From: CAZGIF01 sp964526045
Lineage (GTDB): Bacteria > Patescibacteriota > Gracilibacteria > Absconditabacterales > Absconditicoccaceae
Length of the DNA stretch: 64,000 nucleotides
Assembly (NCBI GenBank): GCA_964526045.1
Contig: CAZGIF010000001.1
Span: 310,001-374,000 of the forward strand
Direction of reading: 5' to 3'
The stretch's first letter is position 1. Each line of letters opens with the position of its first letter. The notes beneath the pieces are model-generated. The model did not search any database, was not told where the DNA came from, and saw only the letters and a program-made list of their open reading frames with translations. The translations under genes were made by a program, and so were the position numbers. This document shows positions 1 to 9,331 of the stretch, piece after piece.

Positions 1-518
1 TAAACGAAGTCCTTTGTTCAATGTACTGTAACACAAAAGTATAAACTCTGATCTTTTTCAAGTGTGTATTGTACAGAAGGAAACAGAAGTTTTCACGAAT
101 CGTTAGAAAATCAATCAACCTGCTGAGGATATTCACAAAATGATGTTTCTTGCGTACCATATGATAACTTCAAAGACATCAAAGCAGAGAAATTTATATT
201 TTTGGATCTTGTAGTTGAAAAGAATATATCATCAATTACAACTCAGGATCATGAAATATTATCAATACGACCTTTATATACGTGTAATCAGTTATACGTT
301 TCAAGCTCAGTCGGATACAGATTTCAATTTTGATAATTGTCTGTTCTCATTACTCTCACAAGTCAGTCAGCTATTATTTTTTGAGGAGTTTCAGAAGTAT
401 TATCAATAGAAATAGACGGGACAGAGACTGTATTGTCTTTGGTTTGAGGCACGAAAAAAACTATTCACAACACAATACCCACACCTATACATACACTCAC
501 ACATATTCTAAAAAACAT
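1..518 (-). CDS. membrane-anchored extracytoplasmic protein, partial (3' end outside window)
   Basis: I do not recognise this protein. Reading starts at ATG 518 and stays open with TGA as Gly to the window edge (172 codons visible). The N-terminus is a short basic start, MFFR, then about 20 hydrophobic residues (ICVSVCIGVGIVLGIVFF), a signal anchor or signal peptide. The rest is polar, rich in Ser, Thr, Asn and Asp, with few charged clusters, as expected for a domain outside the membrane. At least six in-frame TGA codons would break it under the standard code. It lies 25 bp downstream of the YcxB-like gene on the same strand and is probably co-transcribed with it. Function unknown; the C-terminus is not visible. 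Confidence 0.7.
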
Positions 519-543
519 AAGATTTCGATTATCATAAAAAAAA

Positions 544-1056
544 CTAAACAGGTTTTTTCTTAGATTGTATCTCACCAAGAAATTGGACAACCTCGCTTTT
601 CTGATCTCATAATTGATACAGTGGTATAATAAATGCAGAAAGCTTAGCTGTATACAGAAAAGAATACTCTTCCGTGAGAACTATATCTAAAATTCATTCT
701 CGTTGAAATTTTTGTTCTTTATACTCTTCAGTGATGCAGCAATATTGATCAGTAAGTTCAAGTTCATGCTTTCACTCCATACGTTTTATATCGGGTCAGA
801 GAATTTTGTCGGCATTCTTTAAATTTGTTTTTTTGAAATTATATGCATAATACAACAGAACAATACCTACTATAAACATTGGAAAATTAAACCCAATAGA
901 AGAAGACATTACTGTAGCAACCGCAGCACCTACAATAAATATTCATCAACACCAATAAAAAGTCTTTCTGGTTCTCTGTATATCCTCTGAAGTATCAAGA
1001 TGGTATTTTTGAAACGCCAACCAGTCTTTTTTGCTAAAGTTGTAAGTAAATTTCAT
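544..1056 (-). CDS. YcxB-like membrane protein
   Basis: 170 residues from ATG 1056 to TAG. The start, MKFTYNFSKKDWLAFQKYHL, resembles the opening of YcxB-like proteins (short beta strand, then a D-W/Y-x-x-F helix). Two hydrophobic stretches follow at about residues 37-53 and 57-73, and the C-terminal half ends with a strand of the type seen in YcxB domains (AKLSAFIIPLYQLGDQ). YcxB-like proteins are small membrane proteins of unknown biochemical role. Four TGA codons, including a tandem pair before the first membrane segment, are read as Gly. It sits between the DUF4256 gene and the partial gene at the window edge, all on the minus strand with short gaps. The family call rests on motif resemblance only. 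Confidence 0.65.
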
Positions 1057-1093
1057 ACTTTGAAATACATAAAAAAATAAAAGTTGATATATT

Positions 1094-1651
1094 TTATACT
1101 CTCAATACACCACGAAATCATCTAGAAGCATAATACGATTCTGCTCCATTATGATAAACAAACATCTGTCCATAACGAAAATCAGCAAACAATGATCCGC
1201 CTAACTCTCTAACATCATCAGGAGTTTTAATTCGACTTGATGTCTTTGTATCAAACTCGCCAAAGCTTTGTAAACATATATATTGGTCTTGCGTCAAAAG
1301 CTCTATACCCATACGTGTAGCAACATCTATAACGTTATCTTTGGGTGGGAATTTCTTTCTGGATTCTAAAGCTTCACGGTCATAACACAGACTTCTACGT
1401 CATTTTGGAGTTTCTTTGCAACAATCATAAAACATATACTCTCAAGTTGTATCATCGTACTCAACAACATCAGGTTCGCCTCCAGTTTCTTCCATCTGGT
1501 ACAGAGACCACATCTTAGAAGAATGTTTTTCTAACTTAGATTGCACATCAGATCGCTCAACACTCTGATGACGAGACATATTCTCTTCAAAACGTTGTTT
1601 CAGTCATGCGATCAGCTCTTTTGTTTGTTGAGGAGATAATTGTTTGGTCAT
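1094..1651 (-). CDS. DUF4256 family protein
   Basis: 185 residues. The sequence follows the DUF4256 family from end to end: an N-terminal helix with LKQRFEENMSRH, then MEETGGEPDVV near residue 53, TGEYMFYDC, GRRSLCYDREALESRK, a middle MGIELLTQDQY segment, and VYHNGAESYYASR near the C-terminus. The final segment is GFRGVLRV, where the first Gly is a TGA codon, so the standard code would cut off the last conserved block. Three other TGA codons also sit at plausible Gly positions. DUF4256 has no assigned reaction. A promoter-like element lies about 95 bp upstream (1745-1782). The call is firm because whole-length conservation returns only with TGA = Gly. Confidence 0.92.
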
Positions 1652-1744
1652 AACGGTTACAAAAAATAAATCTGACTATGAAAACATACTAATTGACATT
1701 CTTATCTTCTCAAGATTTTGTCCATTACTTTACCTTTTGCAAGC

Positions 1745-1782
1745 TTATAGTATAAATACGATGTTTTTGCATAAAGGTATTT
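1745..1782 (-). promoter_or_regulatory. promoter-like module upstream of the DUF4256 gene
   Basis: On the minus strand this reads ATCGTATTTATACTATAA with an upstream A/T-rich block. It contains an extended -10 type TATACT/TACTATAA. Nearly the same ~38-bp block occurs at 3254-3291 before the next minus-strand gene. Its leader to the DUF4256 start is about 90 nt. Identified by pattern only. Confidence 0.45.
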
Positions 1783-1817
1783 TTTAGGAAAATAAAGTAG
1801 ACCAAAAATATCTATAA

Positions 1818-3011
1818 TTATTTAGAGAACATTAGCATTTTACTTTTCATATGTTCATACAAGCCGTCTTTTCAGATTTTTTCTCACTTATAAAAAAATC
1901 ATTGCTCGTCATACGCATCAAACCACGATATTCATCATACGACTTGAAAGTTTTTTAGTTGAGGTGGAAGGATTTTTATACACATCTTGTCTTCAGTATC
2001 TCATAAACTATTTATCGACACATATGATCCATCATAATACAATCATCAAGTAGTATCCTTGTAATATCCTCTCGAATCATAGTGATTTGTATCTATCAGT
2101 TCTTCAAATCAAGAAAGAAATCAAGAAGAATTTCAAGAGAGACTTCAAGAAAAATTTGAGACACATCATACGTCTTCTTGATTTGGATACACATTTCAAA
2201 CTACAGCGTCTTGCAATCATGAGAGAGTAAAGTTTTCTGGTTGATCACTTAAAACATCTAGACACAACTCTTTACCACTTCATCAGCCGCAATCAGTTAG
2301 ATAATACACAAATTGTTTGTCTTTATAAAACGATCGACTTATTTCTTCAAAGGTTCAAGCATCAACTCCAAATAATGGTATTTTTTCTCACATTGAACGT
2401 AGATAATGAAAGTTATTATCCATATAAACAGAGTATTTATCTTTATGAAACATTCCATAATTACTTCTTCGATAAGTGTTGTCACTATACATAAAGCCGG
2501 AAGTATTGTATGTTCAAAATTGGTTTTGTAAAAAATATCGTGCACTAATAGTCAATCATTCAAGATCAAGTTTTCCTGAATCATAAATTATACTAGATCA
2601 ATAATTAGCAATAATAGCGTAATTACTTTTTATAAGAAGTGTATTAAAATCAATATTATTCTTCTCAAACTGATTGAGAGTTTCTCTACCGTAGACACCA
2701 AGAAACAAAAGTTTTTTGTTACGGATATTTTTTGACTGGTTAAATTGACTAAAGATTCTATCGTATAATGCATAGTAATCAGTACTACCAATTTTTTCTT
2801 TGTCATATACTTGAAGTTTTTTTTGCAAATCTTGTCATATGGTATAGTCTGATGTAGATAAATACATATCATTTTGGGTTGCTCATTTTAGGAAGTATAC
2901 AAGAAAAAATACAAGAAAGATTGTAGATACTATATACTTTATCATTCATCAAAAGTTTGTATTCTTTTTGACAGTAGCAACTTCTTTATACGTAGGATCT
3001 GGTTTTATCAT
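1818..3011 (-). CDS. secreted or membrane-anchored protein with DKNYY-like segments
   Basis: 397 residues from ATG 3011 to TAA. After a short cytoplasmic start there is one hydrophobic segment (about residues 24-42, MIKYIVSTIFLVFFLVYFLK), so the remainder is probably outside the membrane. The body contains tyrosine-rich strands such as SFYKDKQFVYYLTDCG that resemble DKNYY repeat proteins, and a Ser/Gly-rich stretch near residue 295 where many glycines are TGA. About twenty TGA codons lie in frame, so the gene is invisible under the standard code. It is preceded by a ~240-nt leader and the second copy of the promoter module. Function unknown; the DKNYY resemblance is tentative. Confidence 0.72.
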
Positions 3012-3327
3012 AATTTAAAGTGAGAAATGTATATAAAGAAAATATATTTTATAAGTATTTTATCGTAAAGTTGAAAATTATCAATCTAATTAATCCTGGT
3101 GTAACCGTTTGCGGTTGTTTATAGAGAGGATCACACTGTACTCTAGCTTGTATCAGCATAAGAGCTATATTCTCGCTACTCATTGAAGTAACTTCTCATG
3201 TCCAGCAATACTTGCAAGGAGAAAAAAAAGCTGTATCGTCACTAATGGCTAAATTATAGTACAAATACGATATTTTTATATGAAGATATTTTAATTGTGA
3301 AATATTTTTTTAACCAAAAAATTGTAA
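3012..3327. other. 316-bp intergenic leader with no assigned gene
   Basis: This gap separates the lipoprotein gene from the 397-residue protein gene. It holds the promoter module at 3254-3291 and about 240 nt of presumed leader. On the minus strand a short open frame (about 3043-3250) can be read, with a Cys-Lys-Tyr-Cys pair, but it has no convincing start at its 5' end. An internal ATG near 3182 would give about 45 residues. It could be a leader peptide, a structured leader RNA or nothing. Confidence 0.35.
3254..3291 (-). promoter_or_regulatory. second copy of promoter-like module
   Basis: The minus-strand reading ATCGTATTTGTACTATAAT has a good -10 box (TATAAT) preceded by TG/TAC. It matches the copy at 1745-1782 at most positions, including the A/T block upstream. 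It would start transcription near 3246 and run into the leader of the gene beginning at 3011. Confidence 0.5.
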
Positions 3328-3777
3328 TTAATCTAACGTACTTACTATCTGATTAATTTGTAGTATTTGATCAATATCGGGATAAATAATTTGTCACTGA
3401 TTTGAAACATAGTCTTTAATAATTTTTTCTGGCTGCGGTCAAAATCCATCATAGTATTTAACCACCAATTCATAGTCATCTAGATCAAACACTAGCACTG
3501 CTGTTTGATTCATTGGATTATTTTTTTCTTTCTGGTGAATGTAATCATAGCGTTGTACAGGGACTATTTCTCCACTCAAAAAAAGCAATTCTTCCCCATC
3601 GTAAACAATAGAGCTAACAACTCATGACACATGTATTTTCTCATATATAATAGACAACCCTGAAGAAATAAATATATCAACATTAGCTTGGTTTCATATA
3701 TCTCATACTTGTCTATTACATCACACAAACAAAGAAAACAGACATACTATAAACAAAAAGACATATATACTTTTCAT
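3328..3777 (-). CDS. small lipoprotein
   Basis: 149 residues, ATG 3777 to TAA. A typical lipoprotein signal is visible: MKSIYVFLFIVCLFSLFVGC, with lipobox FVGC where the Gly is a TGA codon and the Cys (residue 20) would carry the lipid. The mature part is acidic and Tyr-rich, with no family I recognise. Lipoproteins of this kind are exported by Sec, cut by signal peptidase II and stay membrane-tethered. Six or more TGA codons lie in frame. The next gene upstream ends at 3825, so it may be the last gene of a minus-strand unit with the GNAT gene. Confidence 0.75.
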
Positions 3778-3824
3778 AAATACTAAGTGTTAAAAAACAA
3801 AAACTCACAATCTGGTTCTATAAT

Positions 3825-4058
3825 CTATCTATAGATATCTGGTAAATACTCACTACACATCGCTCTAATAGTATCAGTTTCTATATGTTGCAAATCCATA
3901 GATGGAAGTTTCTTGATCAAGAGATTTGCCAACGTTGTTTTGCCGGTATGAGATAATCCAACGGTCATTATACAGTATGGAGATTGCATAGATCTATTTA
4001 CAGATAAAAGATACGCCGTATCTTGAAGAAAAGGTAATACTTCACAAAAAGCACGCAC
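3825..4058 (-). pseudogene. truncated P-loop kinase-like ORF
   Basis: 77 residues, using GTG 4058 as start because an in-frame TAA lies about 15 bp upstream. It has a clear Walker A, VGLSHTGKTTLANLL (about residues 33-47), followed by an acidic strand IETDTIRAM, which is the beginning of an AAA_33 / zeta-toxin-type small-molecule kinase. Such proteins normally run 150-180 residues; here a TAG stops it shortly after the second motif, and no Walker B, lid arginines or C-terminal helices follow in this frame. It is most likely a remnant, though a short functional nucleotide-binding protein cannot be excluded. It begins 15 bp after the GNAT gene on the same strand. Confidence 0.55.
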
Positions 4059-4073
4059 GTCATAAGTGTCAGA

Positions 4074-4619
4074 TTATTTTTTAATAGTTGTATAATATTG
4101 AATATATCATGTATCTTCTTCTTTCCATTCTTCCATAGCAAGCTTCTTATTCATTTTTTGTGAATTAGTGTTAGTTTCCTTTACCCTTGAATAGAAAAAA
4201 TACGGATACTCTTTTACTTCTTCTTGAAATAGATCAATAACTTTTTGTTTAATTATAGTTCAGATTCCTTGATTTTGACTACCCTCAGATATTCCCAAAA
4301 ACTTTGAATACAAGACACGATATTGTTTATTGTCCAAAAATTGCATTTCGTTCACCCCTTGATCAAGTATCCACAATGCTCATAGCAATTCTCATTCAAC
4401 ATTTTTCATAACATAAAAAATATTATTCTCAGGATGTTCTAATGCTTGTAATGTAGCATCAAAGTTACCTAAACTCTCGATAAATGAATCACCCTGAACA
4501 TACATATCTTTGATTTGGTCTGCGCACGTTTGATAACATTGTACAAGTTGTGAGCACGTCTTTTTGTCATTAACGACATTACTGACAGTATATTTTTCTA
4601 GTAAAAGATTATTGGGCAT
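4074..4619 (-). CDS. GNAT-like acetyltransferase (tentative)
   Basis: 181 residues, ATG 4619 to TAA. The C-terminal half has features of a GNAT fold: a QGIGTIIKQKVIDLFQEE helix that could be the acetyl-CoA binding loop and helix, then YPYFFYSRVKETNTNSQKMN, which resembles the strand plus N-x-x-S helix near the GNAT C-terminus. The N-terminal half is helical and not diagnostic. Substrate unknown. The start codon lies only 14 bp downstream of one copy of the 40-bp direct repeat, so that repeat occupies this gene's promoter and leader position. The family call is tentative because only the second half is convincing. Confidence 0.55.
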
Positions 4620-4632
4620 GTTGTGGGGAAAG

Positions 4633-4672
4633 ATAAAATAAGTTTCTGACGCTCGTGGAAGTTTGGGAATAA
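4633..4672 (+). repeat. 40-bp direct repeat, copy 1
   Basis: The 40 bp at 4633-4672 match 7032-7071 at 39 positions (one mismatch, G/T, at the tenth base). The core reads GACGCTCGTGGAAGTTTGGG. The copies are in the same orientation and enclose the HD / PRTase-like cassette. This copy ends 14 bp before the GNAT start. Confidence 0.85.
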
Positions 4673-4694
4673 CATAGATAATACATGCAAACTA

Positions 4695-5207
4695 TTAAGA
4701 GTTTTTAGTTAACAAGGTTTCTTTTATTACTCTTAATTCTTGAAAAATAATTTCATCAGCATTGGTTCATATCTTTTCTAAAAACAAATTTAGTAAATAT
4801 TCTATTCTATCAATATTTTTGTATTCATTCGTTTTTGAAAAATAGGTATAATTATCCAATATATCATATCACTTTATTATCATAGCCTTTTTTCAAAAAG
4901 CAACACAACGGTTAAATAAATCTATATCTCTTTTCTCTCATTTTGGAAGAGAATAATTTTTGGAATTGGCACGAATTAGATCTAACACATTTTTTCAAAA
5001 TTCTTCTTCGATTGCCTTTTCTCAAACATCCGAGTCTTCAATGATATCATGCAAAAAACCAGCAAGTACAACATCTTCTCAGTATCAATTATTGAGTAAA
5101 TTAAATCAAACTCTCAAAGAATGAAGTAAAACAGGCTTTCATAAGTCCTTCTCACTTCATAAATTTTTTGCAAGAAGCCTAATTGCTTTCTCTATTTTTT
5201 CATTCAT
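4695..5207 (-). CDS. HD-domain hydrolase, RelA/SpoT-type (small alarmone hydrolase-like)
   Basis: 170 residues, ATG 5207 to TAA. The HD metal-binding pattern is present: H29 in LLHSLRVG, the HD pair at 53-54 and ED at 57-58 in AGFLHDIIEDSD, and a later Asp in IIKGYDILDN that matches the last metal ligand of Rel-type HD domains. In the family this active site removes pyrophosphate from (p)ppGpp or related nucleotides. No synthetase domain is present, so the length and layout fit a stand-alone hydrolase; the window also has a full-length Rel at 47979-50234. Many Gly codons are TGA. It is encoded inside the direct-repeat-bounded cassette, opposite a small unknown gene that starts 18 bp away. The real substrate is not shown. 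Confidence 0.78.
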
Positions 5208-5225
5208 ATTTTTGTAAATTAAGTT

Positions 5226-5576
5226 ATGAAAACTACTAATGGAGATTACATAGATCTATATACAAATAAATCTTATTTGACGAAAAGTTCTGTATATGCT
5301 ATCCATAGTAGAAGTAAAGATCAACTGATCACCAACAACCATGTCATAATAAATAGATACCGTTGTCACCGAAAAACTCAGGATCCAAAACGACTACGTT
5401 TTTTGGGATTAGGGAGTTTCATTGACTCCAATGTTGTGTCGATATTAAGTCAATTTATGCAAAATGGTGTCACTAAAATAAGAATAACTTGTATTATTTG
5501 AGCCCAGGGAGATGATTCAATTTTTTGTAATATCCTTTTATGTTTTAAAGAAGTGTTTTTATGAGTTTTCATCTAA
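5226..5576 (+). CDS. hypothetical protein of the repeat-bounded cassette
   Basis: 116 residues, ATG 5226 to TAA, extended past two TGA codons near its end. I recognise no domain. The sequence is a mix of short strands with Cys at four or five places and a hydrophobic tail (ITCIIGAQGDDSIFCNILLC then FKEVFLGVFI). It diverges from the HD gene with only 18 bp between start codons, which leaves almost no room for two separate promoters, so either the annotated start is too far upstream or the two share a compact divergent promoter. It is the only plus-strand gene in the first 12 kb. Codon use looks coding, but support is modest. Confidence 0.42.
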
Positions 5577-5693
5577 CTACTTTTATTAAAAGTAAACATT
5601 TTACATCAAATCTTTTATTTTATTATGTTTCAAGTTATTTTTTATACTTTGATGTAGATTTTAACAATAGTATAATACACCATACAGTTTTCT

Positions 5694-6806
5694 TTATTGG
5701 TCATTCAAAGAATAAAAAAGGTTTCTATATGGTGTATACACGTCTATTCCATTAATATCTCTCATTAGGCTTCAAACTTCTCTATCTAAAGAAAGGAAAT
5801 CAGGTATTTTGTGCTGAAAGTAAAGTAACGTTCAATTTAACATTCTCAACTTTACTACTTCATTTTTTTCTTTTTCATTTAAATCTTGCATTAGTTGCAT
5901 ATCTACTAGTCTTTTGGTTTCAAAATCACATCTTGCATTTTGCTCTTCTTCTGTTAGTAACTGTCAAACAGTCTTAATGTTTTTACAGGTTTTTTGAAAC
6001 TTAACCTTATAGGATCAAAATTTCTTTATTGTACTTACCATATTTTCTCATTGATTAGTCATGAATGGAACATTTATCCAAAAAGTAGGGACAGTATAGA
6101 TATTTCTTGCTTTTAGTTGTCTAAGAATTTTATAGACACACGACTCCATTTGTGCTCATGAATAAATTGCATCATCAAATATAGCCAAATCCCAAATATT
6201 TTTTTCTATTATATTATCAATTACTTTTTCGATATTTTCATTAGACATAATTTTAGTCGGTTTTTTAATTAATGCATCTTTAATCAAAGAATAGCATCGT
6301 TCTCCTGACTTTTTTGTTTTTTTTCATAATTCATTTAATGAACATGGTGCATCAAAAACAACCATATATTCGTTCTTGATTTCTTTGTTAAAACTTTCAA
6401 CTACAGACAATAATGAATTATAAAATGTATCATAATCAATATATCTTATGTTTGATACTATTTTCTTGTGTATTTCTTTCATTATAGGGTCATTTACCTC
6501 GTTTATATATTTTTGTTTAAGGTCATCAGGTATGATAATATGACGTAAGGGAATTGGGATATTGTCTTTTGCTTTTGAATATATTTCATTAAACTCAGCA
6601 ATTAGAGGAATTGATACTTTTACCTTATTAGTACCTGTAATTTTTTTGTCTATAGGTATCGTAAAGTTTCAATCAGTATATTCTTGCAATATTCTTGACA
6701 ATTCAGAAGAACAATTTACTTTGTTATTTATATAATGTTGAGCTACTACATCAATTTTATAATGATTCAATAGATCCGTTTCTTCTTTTCATAAAGGTTT
6801 TTCCAT
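5694..6806 (-). CDS. phosphoribosyltransferase-like (PRTase) domain protein, possible conflict-system effector
   Basis: 370 residues, ATG 6806 to TAA. The diagnostic feature is a PRPP-binding loop at about residues 207-219, LAIFDDAIYSGAQ, which fits the hydrophobic-hydrophobic-x-DD-x-x-x-SG pattern of type I PRTases. It is followed by a helix and the strand YTVPTFWINVPF. The ~200 residues before it and ~120 charged residues after it match nothing I can name. PRTase-like domains of this sort are known in predicted bacterial conflict systems, where they are thought to act on nucleotides, as well as in salvage enzymes; the long extra regions favour the former. It shares the repeat-bounded cassette with an HD hydrolase. 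Reaction and partners are inference. Confidence 0.6.
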
Positions 6807-7211
6807 TTCTACAAACTGTTAAAAGAAAATAAAGACTATTTCTTCATATCATTATATATAAATTTTTAAAAAAATCATTTTTTTCGGTTAAATACAAAGG
6901 GAGTATAGCCAAATAGTATTAAAGTAGGAGCTAGACTAGTTGATATTTAGAATATCTTTACAAACCGAGACGATTTATGAGGTTCTGGTTTGTTTTTCAT
7001 ATTTACTGTATATCAAAGACTAAACTAAAATATAAAATAATTTTCTGACGCTCGTGGAAGTTTGGGAATAAAGAGTTAGTTTCTAGGTGTTATACTCAAT
7101 GTTTAAGATCTTGAATGAGTATCAAATTGTAGATACTAAGCAAGAATAAACTATCAGATATTTAATGTAAATTTTAAAGAAAAATGAATATTAGTTTTTT
7201 AATAAGTTATA
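6807..7211. other. 405-bp intergenic region with right-hand cassette boundary
   Basis: This is the presumed promoter region of the PRTase-like gene plus the old flank. It holds the second 40-bp repeat (7032-7071). The repeat side nearest 7211 should be ancestral DNA and the side nearest 6807 cassette DNA. A 17-codon ORF near 6948-7001 is the only open frame with an ATG that I noticed, and it is too short to call. I saw no RNA gene. Confidence 0.4.
7032..7071 (+). repeat. 40-bp direct repeat, copy 2
   Basis: Same orientation as copy 1 at 4633-4672, one mismatch. It lies 141 bp downstream of the small gene at 7212-7388 and about 225 bp upstream of the PRTase-like start. Recombination between the two copies would remove 2.4 kb and rejoin the flanking minus-strand genes. 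Confidence 0.85.
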
Positions 7212-7388
7212 CTACATAATTCTTTTCCTATAAATCTCACAAAAAAACCAATCTTCCCTACCCGCAAATTCTAGATCATCTATACGTCTCTTGTGATAAA
7301 ACTTTGCATTTGATCTAGGAAATCATGAAACGGAAATAGATATTCACTCATAAGAATTACTTACATTGAAGTCAGTCAATATTTTCAT
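7212..7388 (-). CDS. small protein translationally coupled to the DCC-family gene
   Basis: 58 residues, ATG 7388 to TAG. The start codon overlaps the stop of the DCC gene by one base (TAATG arrangement), a standard sign of translational coupling. No family is recognised. The C-terminus is basic and aromatic (AGREDWFFCEIYRKRIM). Two Gly positions are TGA. It may simply be the tail of the DCC protein displaced by a frameshift, but the DCC domain upstream already looks complete, so a separate small gene is preferred. Confidence 0.5.
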
Positions 7389-7735
7389 TAATCAGTAGAA
7401 GTCTTTTTTCTGATATAGAGTAACACTGGATACACGAGTTTTATGAGCCATTGAAAACGCATAAAACGAATGATTATTTGAATCAACGACGAATTTGTAT
7501 TGATAATTTGATCAATTTTTGTTATAGCAACTGCTCATTGATATACTCTTCAATCAATTTCTATGATGATACCGTCGTTTGGAATAAATCCATTATTACG
7601 ATATTTTTCTAATCTATGATCATCTTGTGAAATATCAACCCAAGATATAACAGCGGATTTTCTCAATTCAATAAATTTTTGGAAGTGACGACACATCCAA
7701 CATTTCTTGTCATACAGAATACTTACTTGCTTCAT
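7388..7735 (-). CDS. DCC-family (DUF393) thiol-disulfide oxidoreductase-like protein
   Basis: 115 residues from ATG 7735; a TTG three codons earlier is possible. The family hallmark is at the start: ILYDKKCWMCRHFQKF (about residues 5-20) matches the YDGxCxxC motif of DCC proteins. The middle strand ISWVDISQD and the block IEIDGRVYQGAVAITKI match the vDxDG-x-v-x-x-G-x-x-A region, where both Gly in DGR and QGA are TGA codons. The two cysteines could form a redox pair. The 5' end overlaps the DoxX gene by 13 bp, so the two are co-translated; DoxX and DCC proteins often neighbour each other. Function: probable membrane-associated thiol chemistry, not proven. Confidence 0.82.
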
Positions 7736-8205
7736 ACAGAACAATATTTATCAATGGGACACAAACCAAAACGATTATCTAAACTCATTTTTGATGCTCA
7801 ACGTACTGTAAAGAAAATACTTGCATATAAATAAAATGCGATTTCTACAAATTTACTCAACGCGATAGTAGTTGTTGGGTCTTGTCAGACTCTTTGTCAT
7901 TGAACAAGAAGAATAATAACAAATGTAAATGAGACCAAAAATGAACTCACTCTCGTAAAGAGTCATAATATCAACAATATTCATCCAAAAAACTCTGCAA
8001 ACATTGCTAAGAATCACCAAACAGCAAATCATTCAGTAAATCATAATATAGCCATATTACTTCCAAGTCTCTCTCGTACTGCTACTCATCACAAAAGCTT
8101 TCAAAACCCATAAGAAATCAACATAGCACCAAGGAGAATCCTTATAGACAATAAAATAATATCAACAACTGATAATTTAGCTCGAGTAGATTGTAGTCGT
8201 TTCAT
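7723..8205 (-). CDS. DoxX-family membrane protein
   Basis: 160 residues, ATG 8205 to TAA. It has four predicted membrane helices (about 15-35, 55-72, 76-102 and 115-135). The first contains LLGAMLISYGFGKLLGG, a typical DoxX opening, followed by glycine-rich helices in which nearly all Gly are TGA (at least fifteen). DoxX proteins are small quinone/thiol-linked membrane proteins of mixed function. The 3' end overlaps the DCC gene by 13 bp, supporting a two-protein unit. The overlap was confirmed by both frames staying open. Confidence 0.8.
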
Positions 8206-8275
8206 AGGTTTGATACAAAAAAAGTAAAATATAATGTTTACGATATTTTTTTTCTATTGGTATTCAATAAAATAT

Positions 8276-8779
8276 TTAACCTGATACTACTTTACTATCT
8301 TTCCTCACCCATCTTTCAAATCTAAGATTTGGATCTATTCAGGATTCTTCTTCTACTTTCTTAAACAGACGCTCATATTCTGGGAAAAAAACATCACAAA
8401 TAAAGGCTTCATTGATCTGAGTCAAATAAAGCTCATCAGCATATGGCAAAAAAGCTTCATATGTTTCTCATCATCAAATAATCATCAGTAGTGATTCTTT
8501 ATAGTTCTCTATAATATCTTGTGGATCGCGGTATATTTCCACTCATGAAATATCCAAAGTTTTTGATAAAACAATATTATTTGACGCTTTGGGATGTCAG
8601 TTACTGTTGGGATAATATTTTTTTAAAGAATCATACGTTCACTTTCACATGACAACGATCTCTCATGCAATCATTTCTCTAAACCTTTCAATATCTTCAG
8701 GATAAGACCAGGGCAACTTTCACTTAATTCAAATTCAGCGCTTTGCATCCATAGCAGATATCATTTTGATTTTTATCAT
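8276..8779 (-). CDS. folA: dihydrofolate reductase
   Basis: 167 residues, ATG 8779 to TAA. It reduces 7,8-dihydrofolate to tetrahydrofolate with NADPH in the cytoplasm. Conserved blocks: ISAMDAKRGIGIKGKLPWS (residues 7-25, substrate and NADPH sites), the acidic helix PEDIERFREM with the catalytic acidic residue, VVMGKGTYDSL (42-52), and MIIGGGETYEAFLPYADELY (99-118). The three consecutive glycines of IIGGGE are TGA-TGA-TGA, which is direct evidence for the recoding. Length is normal for the family. It stands alone between a DoxX gene and transposase remnants; no thymidylate synthase is adjacent. Confidence 0.95.
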
Positions 8780-8908
8780 AATATATCGGTTAAGGGTTGT
8801 AAAAGGACTCAAAACAAGTCATCTTTAGGTGGATGGAGGGGTCTCGTCTTGATTGGAATAAATTGCATACAATCTTTTGTAAAAAAATAAATCTGACAAG
8901 GTTGGTGG

Positions 8909-9331
8909 TTAGGTATCAGTATAATGTATATCTTCTGATCGTTTGTCTGGATTAGTCTGGATATAATATTTAATATTTTCGTAAGATTGTTGAGTACGGA
9001 CGATATGGTCGTGATATCTGGATTGTCGGGCAAATGGTAATCATTGTTTTTTACATTCTCTGGTTATTCCTCATTTCAATACATTTATAATATATCATAA
9101 CGATCAATATCATGGTCATGTTGGTTTTTTGATTGTAGAGACGGTATTTGGATTTTCTAGATCTGTAGGGATGGCATCTCGGGCCGTCCTATTTGCAATC
9201 GTTTGATTATTATGACCAGAATTGGTGTTTTTTGGATCTATATTGGCATTATTAGGACTTGGAAATATATCACCTAAAGTTCCAGGCTGACTTCTAAATT
9301 CAAAGTCCGGAGCGATCGCAGAGATTTTCAT
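8909..9331 (-). pseudogene. decayed REP-associated transposase (C-terminal half)
   Basis: 140 codons from ATG 9331 to TAA, but the start is arbitrary. The last 80 residues match the end of Y1 (HUH) REP-associated transposases: a loop with GYGSLGYIINVLKGG, then PFARQSRYHDHIVRTQQSYE and IKYYIQTNPD, the segment around the second half of the catalytic domain. The N-terminal half, including the His-x-His metal motif, is missing. The first 70 residues correspond only to the variable middle loop. It lies just downstream of an intact-looking relative at 9703-10161 and is best read as a broken older copy. Confidence 0.65.
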